Source: Brevibacillus brevis NBRC 100599 (GTDB taxonomy: Bacteria; Bacillota; Bacilli; Brevibacillales; Brevibacillaceae). Taken from it: DNA of 64,000 nucleotides. The stretch lies in the NCBI RefSeq assembly GCF_000010165.1, contig NC_012491.1, positions 4,409,501 to 4,473,500 of the forward strand, given 5' to 3'. The notes under the pieces are model-generated. The model worked only from the letters and a program-made list of their open reading frames with translations. It was not told the DNA's origin and made no database searches. The position numbers were made by a program, and so were the translations under genes. Each line of letters starts with the position of its first letter. Position 1 is the first letter of the stretch. Below, piece after piece: positions 1 through 7,000 of this stretch.

Positions 1-1317
1 GATGAAGGCGTCAGTGCCAAAGATACGAAGCGCCCCGCACTCAGTCAGCTCCTGCAAGATATCCGAACGGGTGAAATCGATGTCGTCCTCGTCTATCGAC
101 TCGATCGGCTTACTCGCTCTGTCCTTGATCTGTATCAGCTCCTCCAGGAGTTCGATCGACATGCGGTACATTTTAAAAGCTGCACCGAGGTATACGATAC
201 GACTACGGCAATCGGGCGACTCTTTATAACCTTAGTGGCTGCCCTCGCCCAATGGGAAAGGGAAAACTTGGCAGAACGGGTCAAGCTGGGGATGAGCCAG
301 ATGGCAAGAGAACGAAAACGACCAGGAGGACCTGCACCATTTGGATACAATCTGGTGCAAGGAACACTGGTCGTGAATCAAAGGGAAGCATCTGGCGTAC
401 GCAGCATGTTCGAGCGCTATGATCGAGGCGAATCTCCGCGCCAAATCGCCGAATGGGCAAATCATTCCGGATTACGCGGGAAAAATGGCGCTTCCTGGAG
501 TGCCAGTGCCGTGCTTCGTCTGTTAAAAAATCCGGTCTATCATGGCGCGTTGCGTTGGAATTACACCGACGCCGATCAACAACGCAATGACCCCGAGGAA
601 TGGATAATCGAAGAGGCAACTCACCCGGCCATCATCGATCAAGCCTGTTTCTCCCGGGTGCAGAAACGGATGAGTGCTCGCGGAACAAGCCACCCCCGCG
701 TTCTCAGCTCCCGCTACCTCTTTTCCGGATTGCTATACTGCTCGCGTTGCGGCTCCTCGATGCGCGGGAAAACAACCACCATTACAGGAAAAGGGGAAAA
801 ACGCTACACGCACCGCTACTACTTATGTAAAAACAAGCTGGCTGGTACGTGTGATGCTCCAGCCATACGTGAGGATCGCTTGGAAAAAGCCATGGTGCAA
901 GAGTTGATGCAGCATTCACCAGAGTCAATTGCTGCGTTGCAGGAAGTCGTTCAGACTTTGTTTCAGTCGAATTCCTGCTCCGCGAAAGAAACCGGGCAAG
1001 AGCTGCAACTTCGGAAGCAGCGCTGGGAACAAGCTTATGAAGAGGGATTCCTTTCGTTGGCAGACCTACGAGAGAAAATCAATACATTGGAGCGAGCTGC
1101 GAAAGAACGAGAACGCACTTACTCTGTTTTTTCAAGTGTAGACCAGTTTGATCCAGATGCTCTTTCCAATTGGAACCTTATTTGGTCGTATGCAAATGAA
1201 AAAGAACGGCGATTGCTCGTGTGCATGCTCATCCAACGTGTTGAAGTGGAAGCAACAGACGCTGCCTCTGGTCAAAAAAATCGAGAGGTGTGCCTGCGTC
1301 TGTTGTCTTTCCACTAA
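1..1317 (+). CDS. Large serine recombinase (site-specific integrase), 5' end outside window
   Basis: Reading frame is open from base 1, so the N-terminus with the catalytic serine lies outside the window; 438 residues are visible. In order: the end of the resolvase catalytic domain ([18 protein letters not shown], with its conserved Arg residues, then [13 protein letters not shown] in the long helix), a recombinase DNA-binding domain (about residues 95-200), a zinc ribbon (CSRCGSS then CKNKLAGTC, about 230-270) and a charged coiled-coil-like C-terminus. This is the domain order of phage or ICE integrases such as the TP901-1/phiC31 type. The gene points toward, and ends about 35 bp before, a truncated HtrA-type protease gene, which fits an integrase sitting at the edge of its own element. 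Family call is firm; whether the element is a prophage or another mobile element cannot be told from here. Confidence 0.93.
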   Translation, partial: DEGVSAKDTKRPALSQLLQDIRTGEIDVVLVYRLDRLTRSVLDLYQLLQEFDRHAVHFKSCTEVYDTTTAIGRLFITLVAALAQWERENLAERVKLGMSQMARERKRPGGPAPFGYNLVQGTLVVNQREASGVRSMFERYDRGESPRQIAEWANHSGLRGKNGASWSASAVLRLLKNPVYHGALRWNYTDADQQRNDPEEWIIEEATHPAIIDQACFSRVQKRMSARGTSHPRVLSSRYLFSGLLYCSRCGSSMRGKTTTITGKGEKRYTHRYYLCKNKLAGTCDAPAIREDRLEKAMVQELMQHSPESIAALQEVVQTLFQSNSCSAKETGQELQLRKQRWEQAYEEGFLSLADLREKINTLERAAKERERTYSVFSSVDQFDPDALSNWNLIWSYANEKERRLLVCMLIQRVEVEATDAASGQKNREVCLRLLSFH

Positions 1318-1360
1318 AACTTCCTCTGATTTTGTTTGTATGCTTACAGGTGGTTCCCCA
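1318..1360. other. Probable attachment-site junction (element / HtrA gene)
   Basis: Between the recombinase stop codon and the first HtrA-like codons lies a short stretch in which protease similarity begins abruptly at the GGTTCCCC codons (Gly-Ser-Pro of the conserved [10 protein letters not shown] block) near 1352. Upstream of this the frame reads VCMLTG, unlike the usual trypsin-like sequence. The crossover core is therefore probably at or near 1350-1360. This is inferred from the protein break; the matching left-hand site is outside the window. Confidence 0.5.
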
Positions 1361-1618
1361 CTTGGTTTGGAAAATTCTGTGACAGCGGGAATCATTAGTG
1401 CTAAAAACCGCCGATTACAGGTTGCGAAGCGAATGTACGAAGAAATTTTTCAGACGGATGCTGCGATTAACCCAGGAAATAGCGGAGGTCCACTCATTAA
1501 TTTGAATGGGGAAGTCGTTGGTCTCAATGCATTCATCATTCAATCCAGCCAATGCTTAGGCTTCGCTATCGGGATTGACGCCCTCAAAATGCAACTGGAG
1601 CAGTACGTATTTAAGTGA
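1352..1618 (+). pseudogene. 3' fragment of HtrA/DegP-type serine protease
   Basis: About 88 residues of a trypsin-like protease of the HtrA family survive: the [17 protein letters not shown] block, the catalytic-serine motif NPGNSGGPL with following [13 protein letters not shown], and the FAIGID strand. The His and Asp of the catalytic triad, any membrane anchor and the N-terminal barrel are missing, so it cannot be active. No PDZ domain follows; the frame ends in a short helix ([11 protein letters not shown]). An open frame runs back into the recombinase gene from 1148, but that stretch is out of phase with the recombinase and has no protease similarity. Interpreted as the downstream half of a gene split by integration of the element encoded to the left. 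Confidence 0.8.
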
Positions 1619-1634
1619 GAAGCACACGCTTCAA

Positions 1635-1661
1635 CAAAAAACCCCGTCTAGGAGGACGGGG
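1635..1661 (-). terminator. Rho-independent terminator of the DUF2325 operon
   Basis: Perfect 7-bp stem CCCCGTC / GACGGGG (1642-1648 with 1655-1661), 6-nt loop, followed on the minus strand by a run of T (A tract at 1635-1641). The stop codon of the 48-aa gene lies inside the stem. Confidence 0.85.
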
Positions 1662-1794
1662 AATGCTTCTCTAATGCAATAAGATATACATTTGGACCTT
1701 CTGTGTTGATTTGTTCTTCTGCCTGTTTTAATTGTTGCAGCTGAGCGGCCGTAAGCTGTGCGATAGGCAGTTCACCCAAACGATTCTGTTCCAT
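1648..1794 (-). CDS. Small 48-aa protein, unknown function
   Basis: A short frame starting MEQNRLGELPIAQLTAAQLQ and ending in HSPSS. It has a good ribosome binding site (GGAGGA, about 6 nt before the ATG) and its stop codon is embedded in the terminator stem, both signs of a real gene. The sequence is a mostly helical, Gln/Leu-rich stretch without a signal peptide or membrane segment, and I do not recognise a family. It lies 63 nt downstream of the DUF2325 gene on the same strand with no terminator between, so it is probably expressed with it under iron control. Confidence 0.65.
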   Translation of the reverse strand: MEQNRLGELPIAQLTAAQLQQLKQAEEQINTEGPNVYLIALEKHSPSS

Positions 1795-1857
1795 GCGACA
1801 TTCCTCCGTTGGTGTCAGACTAACGATCGTAGTCTACCCGATCTGGAGGGTATGTAT

Positions 1858-2139
1858 TTACGCAGTGAGGTCAAAAGCTTTGGCAATCGCAGAACACGAA
1901 CGCTTGCAGAAAACGATGGGCAGCTCGCGATCTTTGGCTTGGCTTTTCACCGTTTTGGCCAAGTTGTGATTGACGAAATCAGTCAACACCAAAATCATGT
2001 GGATACCAGCTGGAATTTTCACCCCGGTTTGCGAGCTTTTCCGTCCAGTTACGTGATGAATATCCTTGAAGCCTTGCCCTTGCAGTAATTCGATAATATT
2101 GCCCAGGCGATCTCCGCCTATTACTAAAATCGATGACAT
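1858..2139 (-). CDS. DUF2325 domain-containing protein
   Basis: A 93-aa protein matching the DUF2325 family: N-terminal Rossmann-like strand ILVIGGDRLGNI, then the conserved HVTGRKSS block, the IHMILVLTDFVNHNLAKTVK segment and the central Cys in IVFCKRSCSAI. Family members are small cytoplasmic proteins of unproven function. Start is the ATG preceded by AAGGAGGTAAC. The promoter region carries two near-perfect Fur boxes, one overlapping the -10, so transcription is expected to rise on iron starvation. It diverges from the encapsulin operon, which also deals with iron. The iron link is an inference from the boxes and the neighbourhood. Confidence 0.85.
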   Translation of the reverse strand: MSSILVIGGDRLGNIIELLQGQGFKDIHHVTGRKSSQTGVKIPAGIHMILVLTDFVNHNLAKTVKSQAKDRELPIVFCKRSCSAIAKAFDLTA

Positions 2140-2202
2140 AACTTGTTACCTCCTTAAATTTAGGTGAATGTAAGATTTATGTTTTCTTCTCTGAATACTA
2201 AT

Positions 2203-2259
2203 TGATAATGAATATCACTCTTATTGATAAATATTATCATTCCCATTTGTCTTTGACAA
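2203..2259 (-). promoter_or_regulatory. Fur-regulated promoter of DUF2325 (two Fur boxes)
   Basis: Minus-strand promoter: -35 TTGTCA (2254-2259), 17-bp spacer, -10 TAATAT (2231-2236). Box 1 TGATAATGAATATCA (2203-2217) and box 2 TGATAAATATTATCA (2225-2239) each match the 7-1-7 Fur consensus TGATAAT-N-ATTATCA at all but one position. Box 2 covers the -10 element, a classic arrangement for repression. Confidence 0.8.
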
Positions 2260-2404
2260 TACTCTCCATGATAACTTTTTTGTCAAAAAACAAAACTAGA
2301 GACTAAGCCTAAAGGCAAAGCCACGGCGCTCTAACGTTCCCGCTCTCTTTTCCAAATCACACCGCATCATATCCTTCGCAGTCATAAGAAAATGTACATA
2401 GGTG
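2260..2404. other. Intergenic region between Fur promoter and encapsulin promoter
   Basis: No gene seen. It holds a compact stretch with RNA-like pairing at 2298-2348: outer stem AGAGA / TCTCT, an inner GCC-TAAA-GGC hairpin and the string GCAAAGCCACGG, which resembles part of the second half of a c-di-GMP-I aptamer but lacks the rest of that consensus. Identity unresolved. Confidence 0.3.
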
Positions 2405-2434
2405 TTGCCCGGGTGTTTTTTCCAACGGTATAAT
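2405..2434 (+). promoter_or_regulatory. SigA-type promoter of the encapsulin operon
   Basis: TTGCCC (2405-2410), 18-bp spacer and a consensus TATAAT (2429-2434), ending 35 bp before the chosen GTG start of the cargo gene. No Fur box overlaps it, so the cargo and shell may not be under the same control as DUF2325. Confidence 0.7.
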
Positions 2435-2469
2435 GAAAAAATAGATTGTGAATGAGGAGGTGGCGTAGG

Positions 2470-3069
2470 GTGCAAGAAATTACACAGCTGCACGCCATTT
2501 TTGATCGCACCAGAGGTTACATCAACAACTTCATGGGCGTTATCCAGCCGATTATCGATGCGGCAACGGACGAGCACACTCGTCTTTATTACCATCACAT
2601 TTTGGAAGAAGAAGAACAGCGCATGGGTCGCTTGCAGGAATTGGTTCCCTACCTGGAGAAGCTGTCAGCAGGAAAAAGCTTGGATCAGCTAAGTGATCGG
2701 GACCTCTCGCAAATGCTGTCCGATGTGAATCTGGAACGTTTTGGACTGCATAATTTCCGCGAGCATCTGGAGCTCTCTTTGTACGAATTCAAGGATGACG
2801 AAACACGTCAGCTCCTGGATGGCATGCGTGAAAAGACGCATACAGACTATTTGACAGTCAAAGAGATCATGGCGAACATGAGCCAACGATTCTCTGATGC
2901 GGCTCATCCTGATCTCACTGATCATGATGAGGGGCACGACATTCACCAGGTAGATCATTTGAAAGCCTCGGCTTCCGCTCCTCACGGTGTTGCTTCCGTG
3001 ATCAAGCATTCCGCCCCTGCCGTTACCGGTAAAAAAGGACTGACAGTTGGCAGCTTGAAAGGAATGTAA
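2470..3069 (+). CDS. IMEF-type ferritin-like encapsulin cargo (iron-mineralising)
   Basis: A 199-aa protein directly upstream of an encapsulin gene. The C-terminus ends LTVGSLKGM, a canonical encapsulin targeting peptide that docks cargo on the inner shell wall; it follows a flexible Ser/Ala/Pro/His-rich linker (about residues 155-185). The body is helical with Glu/His-rich segments (YYHHILEEEEQRMGRL; FREHLELSLYEF), as expected for a ferritin-like diiron fold. Length and context match IMEF (iron-mineralising encapsulin-associated Firmicute) cargo, known to act as ferroxidase inside 42-nm shells. An ATG at 2452 would overlap the Shine-Dalgarno GAGGAGGTGG (2454-2463), so the GTG at 2470, with about 7-nt spacing, is preferred. 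Next gene starts 37 nt downstream, so the two form an operon. Confidence 0.88.
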   Translation: MQEITQLHAIFDRTRGYINNFMGVIQPIIDAATDEHTRLYYHHILEEEEQRMGRLQELVPYLEKLSAGKSLDQLSDRDLSQMLSDVNLERFGLHNFREHLELSLYEFKDDETRQLLDGMREKTHTDYLTVKEIMANMSQRFSDAAHPDLTDHDEGHDIHQVDHLKASASAPHGVASVIKHSAPAVTGKKGLTVGSLKGM

Positions 3070-3106
3070 AGAATCGGAAATCCTGAAATGACATGGAGGT
3101 TACACT

Positions 3107-3955
3107 ATGGACAAGCTTCGTAAATACCCAGACTCTCCCTTGACGACGGAAGAATGGAATCAACTGGACGCAACTGTTGTTGACATGGCTCGCCGTCAGC
3201 TAGTGGGACGTCGTTTTATCGATATTTATGGACCATTGGGTGAAGGTATCCAAACCATTACCAACGATGTATATGAGGAATCCCGTTTTGGTGGTCTCTC
3301 CCTGCGCGGAGAATCACTGGAAATGACACAGCCTAGCCGCCGTGTCAGCATGACGATTCCGATCCTGTACAAGGATTTCATGCTCTACTGGCGCGACGTT
3401 GCCCAAGCACGCACACTGGGCATGCCTTTGGACATGAGCGCGGCTGCCAACGCAGCTGCTGGTGGTGCACTGATGGAAGACGATCTGATCTTCAACGGTG
3501 CTGCGGAATTCGACCTACCTGGTCTGATGAACGTAAAAGGACGCCTCACTCATCTAAAGAGCGATTGGATGGAATCTGGCAATGCGTTTGCCGACATCGT
3601 GGAAGCACGCAACAAGCTGTTGAAAATGGGCCATAGCGGTCCGTATGCACTGGTTGTTTCTCCTGAGCTCTACTCTCTCTTGCATCGCGTACACAAAGGC
3701 ACCAACGTGCTTGAGATCGAGCACGTTCGCAATCTCGTTACAGATGGTGTCTTCCAATCCCCTACCATTAAAGGCCGCTCCGGCGTATTGGTAGCCACTG
3801 GTCGCCACAATCTCGATCTGGCGATTGCGGAAGACTTCGACTCCGCATTTCTTGGAGACGAACAAATGAACAGTCTGTTCCGTGTCTATGAGTGCGTTGT
3901 ATTGCGTATCAAGCGTCCAAGCGCCATTTGCACCTTGGAAGAAACAGAAGAATAG
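3107..3955 (+). CDS. Encapsulin nanocompartment shell protein (family 1)
   Basis: A 282-aa HK97-fold shell protein of the linocin M18 family. Typical features: N-terminal helix for cargo docking (LTTEEWNQLDATVVDMARRQLVGRRFIDIYGPLG), the central IPILYKDFMLYWRDV block, the DLPGLMNV segment in the E-loop/P-domain region and the C-terminal DLAIAEDFDSAFLG and VLRIKRPSAICTL strands. The length is that of the T=4, 240-subunit shells found with IMEF cargo rather than the roughly 265 aa of T=1 shells. Start is supported by GGAGGTTACACT before the ATG. A strong terminator follows, so the operon is just cargo plus shell. Predicted role: protein organelle storing mineralised iron. Confidence 0.95.
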   Translation: MDKLRKYPDSPLTTEEWNQLDATVVDMARRQLVGRRFIDIYGPLGEGIQTITNDVYEESRFGGLSLRGESLEMTQPSRRVSMTIPILYKDFMLYWRDVAQARTLGMPLDMSAAANAAAGGALMEDDLIFNGAAEFDLPGLMNVKGRLTHLKSDWMESGNAFADIVEARNKLLKMGHSGPYALVVSPELYSLLHRVHKGTNVLEIEHVRNLVTDGVFQSPTIKGRSGVLVATGRHNLDLAIAEDFDSAFLGDEQMNSLFRVYECVVLRIKRPSAICTLEETEE

Positions 3956-3966
3956 GAAGCCCTTTG

Positions 3967-4006
3967 ACACACCCATTGACGGTTCTCGTTGTGGGTGTGT
4001 TTTTTC
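3967..4006 (+). terminator. Terminator of the encapsulin operon
   Basis: Nine-bp stem ACACACCCA (3967-3975) with TGGGTGTGT (3992-4000), 16-nt loop, then a T tract. Confidence 0.9.
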
Positions 4007-4010
4007 ATCC

Positions 4011-4053
4011 TTGAAATATGTAACAGATCACTTATAATAAGAACGTACGTTCC
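4011..4053 (+). promoter_or_regulatory. Promoter with LexA/DinR-like SOS box
   Basis: -35 TTGAAA (4011-4016), 16-bp spacer, -10 TATAAT (4033-4038). Immediately downstream sits the perfect palindrome GAACGTACGTTC (4041-4052), which matches the Bacillus LexA box CGAACRNRYGTTYC at every position but the first. Its place between the -10 and the transcript start would let a bound repressor block the promoter of the hydrolase gene. Confidence 0.65.
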
Positions 4054-4098
4054 AAACTTTCCAAACAGTCTGATATAAATGTCGTTGGGGGGCTTTTT

Positions 4099-4917
4099 AT
4101 GAGATGCGAGGTCAATGGCGTCAACCTTTATTATGAAGAGATCGGAAGCGGTTTTCCTGTCGTGATGATTCACGGCTTTTCACTTGATCACCGCTGCATG
4201 ACTGGTTGTCTGGAACCGATTTTTGAGAAACATCCGGGGTACCGACGGCTTTACATAGACCTGCCAGGAATGGGACAAACGGAAAACTACGAACGTATCC
4301 ACACCACGGACGATATTCTGGAGGTTGTGCTCGCGTTCATCGATCAACTCATTCCAGGTGAGCCCTTTTTCATTGCAGGTGAATCATACGGCGGATATCT
4401 TACACGAGCAGTTATCGAGAAGCGCCGGGAACAAGTAAAGGGTGCCCTTTTCATCTGCCCAAATGTCATTCCTGACAAAGAAAAACGCACACTGCCGGAT
4501 AAACCCGTTCTAGTAGAGGAGCCTTCCCTCTGGGAGCAGTTGAGTGAGACGGAACGTGCGGAGTTTGAGTCGATGGCGGTAGTCGCTACCGATTATACGT
4601 GGAATCGCTATAAAAAAGAGATTATCGACGGCTACATGCTTTCTGACCCTGCTTTTCTCATGAAAATTAGACAAGCGTATGGCGTCTCCTTCCCATTAGA
4701 TACGGCCCCCTTCCCCCATCCGAGTCTATTTGTTGTGGGGAAACAAGACCAGTCTGTCGGTTATCGCGATATTTGGGATATCATCGAAGCCTATCCCCGC
4801 TCTTCTTTTGCCGCTCTCGATTGTGCCGGTCACAATTTGCAGATCGAGCAGCCACTTCTGTTTACAGAGCTTGTAAATGAATGGCTGGATCGGGCACAAA
4901 GAGAGCTATCCCAGTAA
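4099..4917 (+). CDS. Alpha/beta hydrolase
   Basis: A 272-aa alpha/beta-hydrolase fold protein. Oxyanion-hole motif VMIHGFSLDH, nucleophile elbow GESYGG (catalytic Ser near residue 98), acid in VGKQDQSV and His in CAGHNLQIEQP near the C-terminus give a complete triad. No signal peptide, so cytoplasmic. Substrate cannot be told; members include esterases, epoxide or haloalkane hydrolases and peptidases. Start chosen for the GGGGGG-type site 6-7 nt upstream of ATG. Single-gene unit with its own promoter and terminator. The LexA-like box in the promoter suggests DNA-damage induction, which would be unusual for this family. Confidence 0.9.
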   Translation: MRCEVNGVNLYYEEIGSGFPVVMIHGFSLDHRCMTGCLEPIFEKHPGYRRLYIDLPGMGQTENYERIHTTDDILEVVLAFIDQLIPGEPFFIAGESYGGYLTRAVIEKRREQVKGALFICPNVIPDKEKRTLPDKPVLVEEPSLWEQLSETERAEFESMAVVATDYTWNRYKKEIIDGYMLSDPAFLMKIRQAYGVSFPLDTAPFPHPSLFVVGKQDQSVGYRDIWDIIEAYPRSSFAALDCAGHNLQIEQPLLFTELVNEWLDRAQRELSQ

Positions 4918-4925
4918 ACATGCAT

Positions 4926-4965
4926 AAAAAAGACAACCAGCTCCTTGAGAATGGTTGTCTTTTTG
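4926..4965. terminator. Bidirectional terminator
   Basis: AAAAAGACAACCA / TGGTTGTCTTTTT hairpin (stem core 4931-4939 with 4952-4960), A tract on one side and T tract on the other; serves the hydrolase gene and the converging aminotransferase. Confidence 0.85.
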
Positions 4966-4971
4966 CTTCTA

Positions 4972-6180
4972 TTAAACATTTGTCACCAGTGATTCGCTGT
5001 AGGCGTGGAATGCCTTGCCCAGTCGTGAAATCGCAAGCTCCGTGTCTTCCCGGTTCAACAGCGTATAGTTCAAGCGCATCGTATTGAGATGCGGCTCGGC
5101 TGCATAAAACGGCTTCCCTGGCACGAATGCCACGCCTTCCTTTACGGATTGGGCCAGCAGCTTCTCTGCATCGAAATGCTCAGGCAGATTCACCCAGAGG
5201 AACATCCCGCCTCTTGGTTTTTCCCACTGTACACCCTCCCAGTTTTGCGCAACCAAGAGCTCATGCATCCATTCCATGCGTGCCTTGTAGGACTCGCGGA
5301 TTTTCTCAATGTGACGTTCCAGATCAAAGCGGGACAGCAGTTCATACAGAGCGTACTGGTCGATTGTGCTCGACTGCAAATCAACTGCTTGCTTCGCCTT
5401 CACCATCATTTGAATCACGCGTGTATCACCGATGGCCCATCCGGTACGCAAGCCTGGTGCGACAATTTTGGAGAAGGTACTGGTGTACACCACACAGCAA
5501 TCGGTCGGATGCTCATCCAGTGAGAAAATGGAACGGTACGGAGCTTCCCCATCAAATTGGATCTCTCCATATGGATCGTCTTCCAGGATGAGAATGTTTT
5601 GCGCCTTGCATTGACGAAGCAAGCCAAGACGGCGCTCAAGGCTCCATACCTTTCCTGTCGGATTGGCAAAGGTAGGAATGACGTACACCATTTTCGGGCG
5701 ATACTGGGCAATTTTTTTCGCCAGATCGTCCAAATCCATCCCATTGGCATCACCGTCTACCGGAATCGCTTTGATTCCCCGGAATTGGAACAATTGAACC
5801 GCTGCCAAATAAGTAGGGTTTTCGACGAGAACGACATCGCCTTCGTCTAAATATACACGGCACAACAAGTCAACTGCTTGCTGAGAGCCCGTAGTGATGA
5901 TCATATTATCTGCACCGACGTTCATATGCTTTTGCTTCATGCGGGATGCAATCCACTCACGAAGCGGCAGGTATCCATCGGTCAATCCATACTGAAGAGC
6001 TTTTGCTCCTTTTTCAAATGCGCGGTTAAACGCTTCGCGCATCTCTGCGATTGGAAAAGAATCCTCTGCTGGCAGTCCACCTGCGAGCGAGAGCACTTGA
6101 TTGCCTTGGGTCAGCTTCAAGATTTCCCGGACAGCCGAGGAGGATAGTGCTTCGACAGATTTTGAAAATGAGTACTCCAT
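4972..6180 (-). CDS. PLP-dependent aminotransferase (class I fold, LysN/2-aminoadipate type)
   Basis: A 402-aa fold-type I aminotransferase. N-terminal FSKSVEALSSSAVREILKLTQG and the SLAGGLPAEDSFP motif are characteristic of the 2-aminoadipate / GntR-MocR-like aminotransferase group, here without any GntR DNA-binding domain. The Schiff-base lysine is in YTSTFSKIVAPGLRTGW (around residue 237), with the cofactor-binding IPTFANPTGKVW and EDDPYGEI blocks before it. Likely transfers amino groups between an amino acid (aromatic, branched or aminoadipate) and 2-oxoglutarate. The ATG at 6180 is preceded by AAGGGGGAAC; an in-frame start 39 codons upstream lacks a ribosome binding site and family similarity. 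Confidence 0.9.
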   Translation of the reverse strand: MEYSFSKSVEALSSSAVREILKLTQGNQVLSLAGGLPAEDSFPIAEMREAFNRAFEKGAKALQYGLTDGYLPLREWIASRMKQKHMNVGADNMIITTGSQQAVDLLCRVYLDEGDVVLVENPTYLAAVQLFQFRGIKAIPVDGDANGMDLDDLAKKIAQYRPKMVYVIPTFANPTGKVWSLERRLGLLRQCKAQNILILEDDPYGEIQFDGEAPYRSIFSLDEHPTDCCVVYTSTFSKIVAPGLRTGWAIGDTRVIQMMVKAKQAVDLQSSTIDQYALYELLSRFDLERHIEKIRESYKARMEWMHELLVAQNWEGVQWEKPRGGMFLWVNLPEHFDAEKLLAQSVKEGVAFVPGKPFYAAEPHLNTMRLNYTLLNREDTELAISRLGKAFHAYSESLVTNV

Positions 6181-6317
6181 GTTCCGTTCCCCCTTGATTT
6201 TGCTTATCCTTGTTTTATCACTGTCAACTGCGTAAGTCCAATCTTTGCTAGCTATGAGCAGATAGGTTTTGACTATGTCGAGCGGTTGTTCAACCATTAG
6301 TCTTCACACACTGCATG

Positions 6318-6352
6318 CAAAAAACCCCTCTTCGTATGAAACGAAAAGGGGT
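6318..6352 (-). terminator. Terminator of the Fur-box gene
   Basis: ACCCCTTTTCG / CGAAGAGGGGT imperfect hairpin on the minus strand, followed by six T residues (A tract 6319-6324). Confidence 0.8.
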
Positions 6353-6375
6353 CCATATGTATCGGCTATATTTTC

Positions 6376-6846
6376 CTAAGCAATACGGAACATACGTGGT
6401 TTCTCTGTTTGTGGAAGGAAAGAGAGGTCGACATGATTAGACGCTTCTTCCATACCGATATCGCTTGCCAACAGCAATGCCTCTTCCTGGAAGGTCGGCG
6501 TACAGCTGCCTTCATTCAGCTCACAGAGTCGCTTCAATCGCTTCAGTCTCTCTGCTGACTTCTCTACTCTCATGCATTCGTTCGTCAGCTCACATACGTT
6601 GACGTGACGAGCATCAGCGATCATGCTGATATCATTCACATGGACAATCAGCCTTTTGCCTTCTTCCGTAACAAATCCGATCGAGCAAAAATGCGCACCT
6701 GACATTTCCAAACGAGTGAGAACAGCATTGGCGTAAACTTCTCCCGTCCGCAAGCGAATCTGGCCTGCTTCAATGGCTCCGCCGATTTTTCGCTCGTTGG
6801 CGATCACCGTATACATATCCGTGTAACCGTTAATCTGATAGCGCAT
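6376..6846 (-). CDS. Hypothetical protein with Fur-box promoter
   Basis: A 156-aa soluble protein I cannot assign to a family. The first 80 residues alternate as beta strands (MRYQINGYTDMYTVIANERKI...IRLRTGEVYANAVL...AHFCSIGFVTEEGKRLIVHVNDISMI), suggesting a small barrel; then a basic helical stretch (RVEKSAERLKRLKRLCELNEG) and an acidic tail with several Cys and His residues. No signal peptide or membrane segment. Good GGGAGGG ribosome binding site. Three Fur-box-like sequences lie within 100 bp upstream, so it is probably made under iron limitation. Monocistronic, with its own terminator. Confidence 0.75.
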   Translation of the reverse strand: MRYQINGYTDMYTVIANERKIGGAIEAGQIRLRTGEVYANAVLTRLEMSGAHFCSIGFVTEEGKRLIVHVNDISMIADARHVNVCELTNECMRVEKSAERLKRLKRLCELNEGSCTPTFQEEALLLASDIGMEEASNHVDLSFLPQTEKPRMFRIA

Positions 6847-6871
6847 GGTACCCTCCCGCTCTCGCTGAGAC

Positions 6872-6943
6872 TAATTATCATTAACAACAATGACATCGTA
6901 TAATGAAAATCATTATCTGTCAATAATGAGAATGATTTTTATT
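6872..6943 (-). promoter_or_regulatory. Cluster of Fur-box-like sites
   Basis: Three sites: around 6872-6892 (AATTATCATTAACAACAATGA), a perfect inverted repeat TAATGA-AAA-TCATTA at 6901-6915, and AATAATGAGAATGATTTTTA at 6922-6941. All resemble the GATAATGATAATCATTATC Fur consensus and lie just upstream of the 6846 start. Confidence 0.7.
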
Positions 6944-6950
6944 CTAGAAG

Positions 6951-6985
6951 AAAAAAGCCACACTCCATCTATACGGTAGTGTGGC
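6951..6985 (-). terminator. Terminator of the SAM-regulated aminotransferase
   Basis: Perfect 8-bp stem GCCACACT (6957-6964) with AGTGTGGC (6978-6985); six A at 6951-6956 give a T run on the minus strand. Confidence 0.85.
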
Positions 6986-7000
6986 CAATTTGCCTCGCTT

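Noticed and set aside
1148..1618. A 156-aa protease starting inside the recombinase gene
   Set aside because: Its first 65 residues overlap the recombinase in another frame and have no protease similarity; only the part after about 1352 is a genuine HtrA remnant.
2298..2348. c-di-GMP-I riboswitch upstream of encapsulin
   Set aside because: Only a partial string of the consensus is present and it lies upstream of the apparent promoter; kept as a low-interest finding rather than a feature call.
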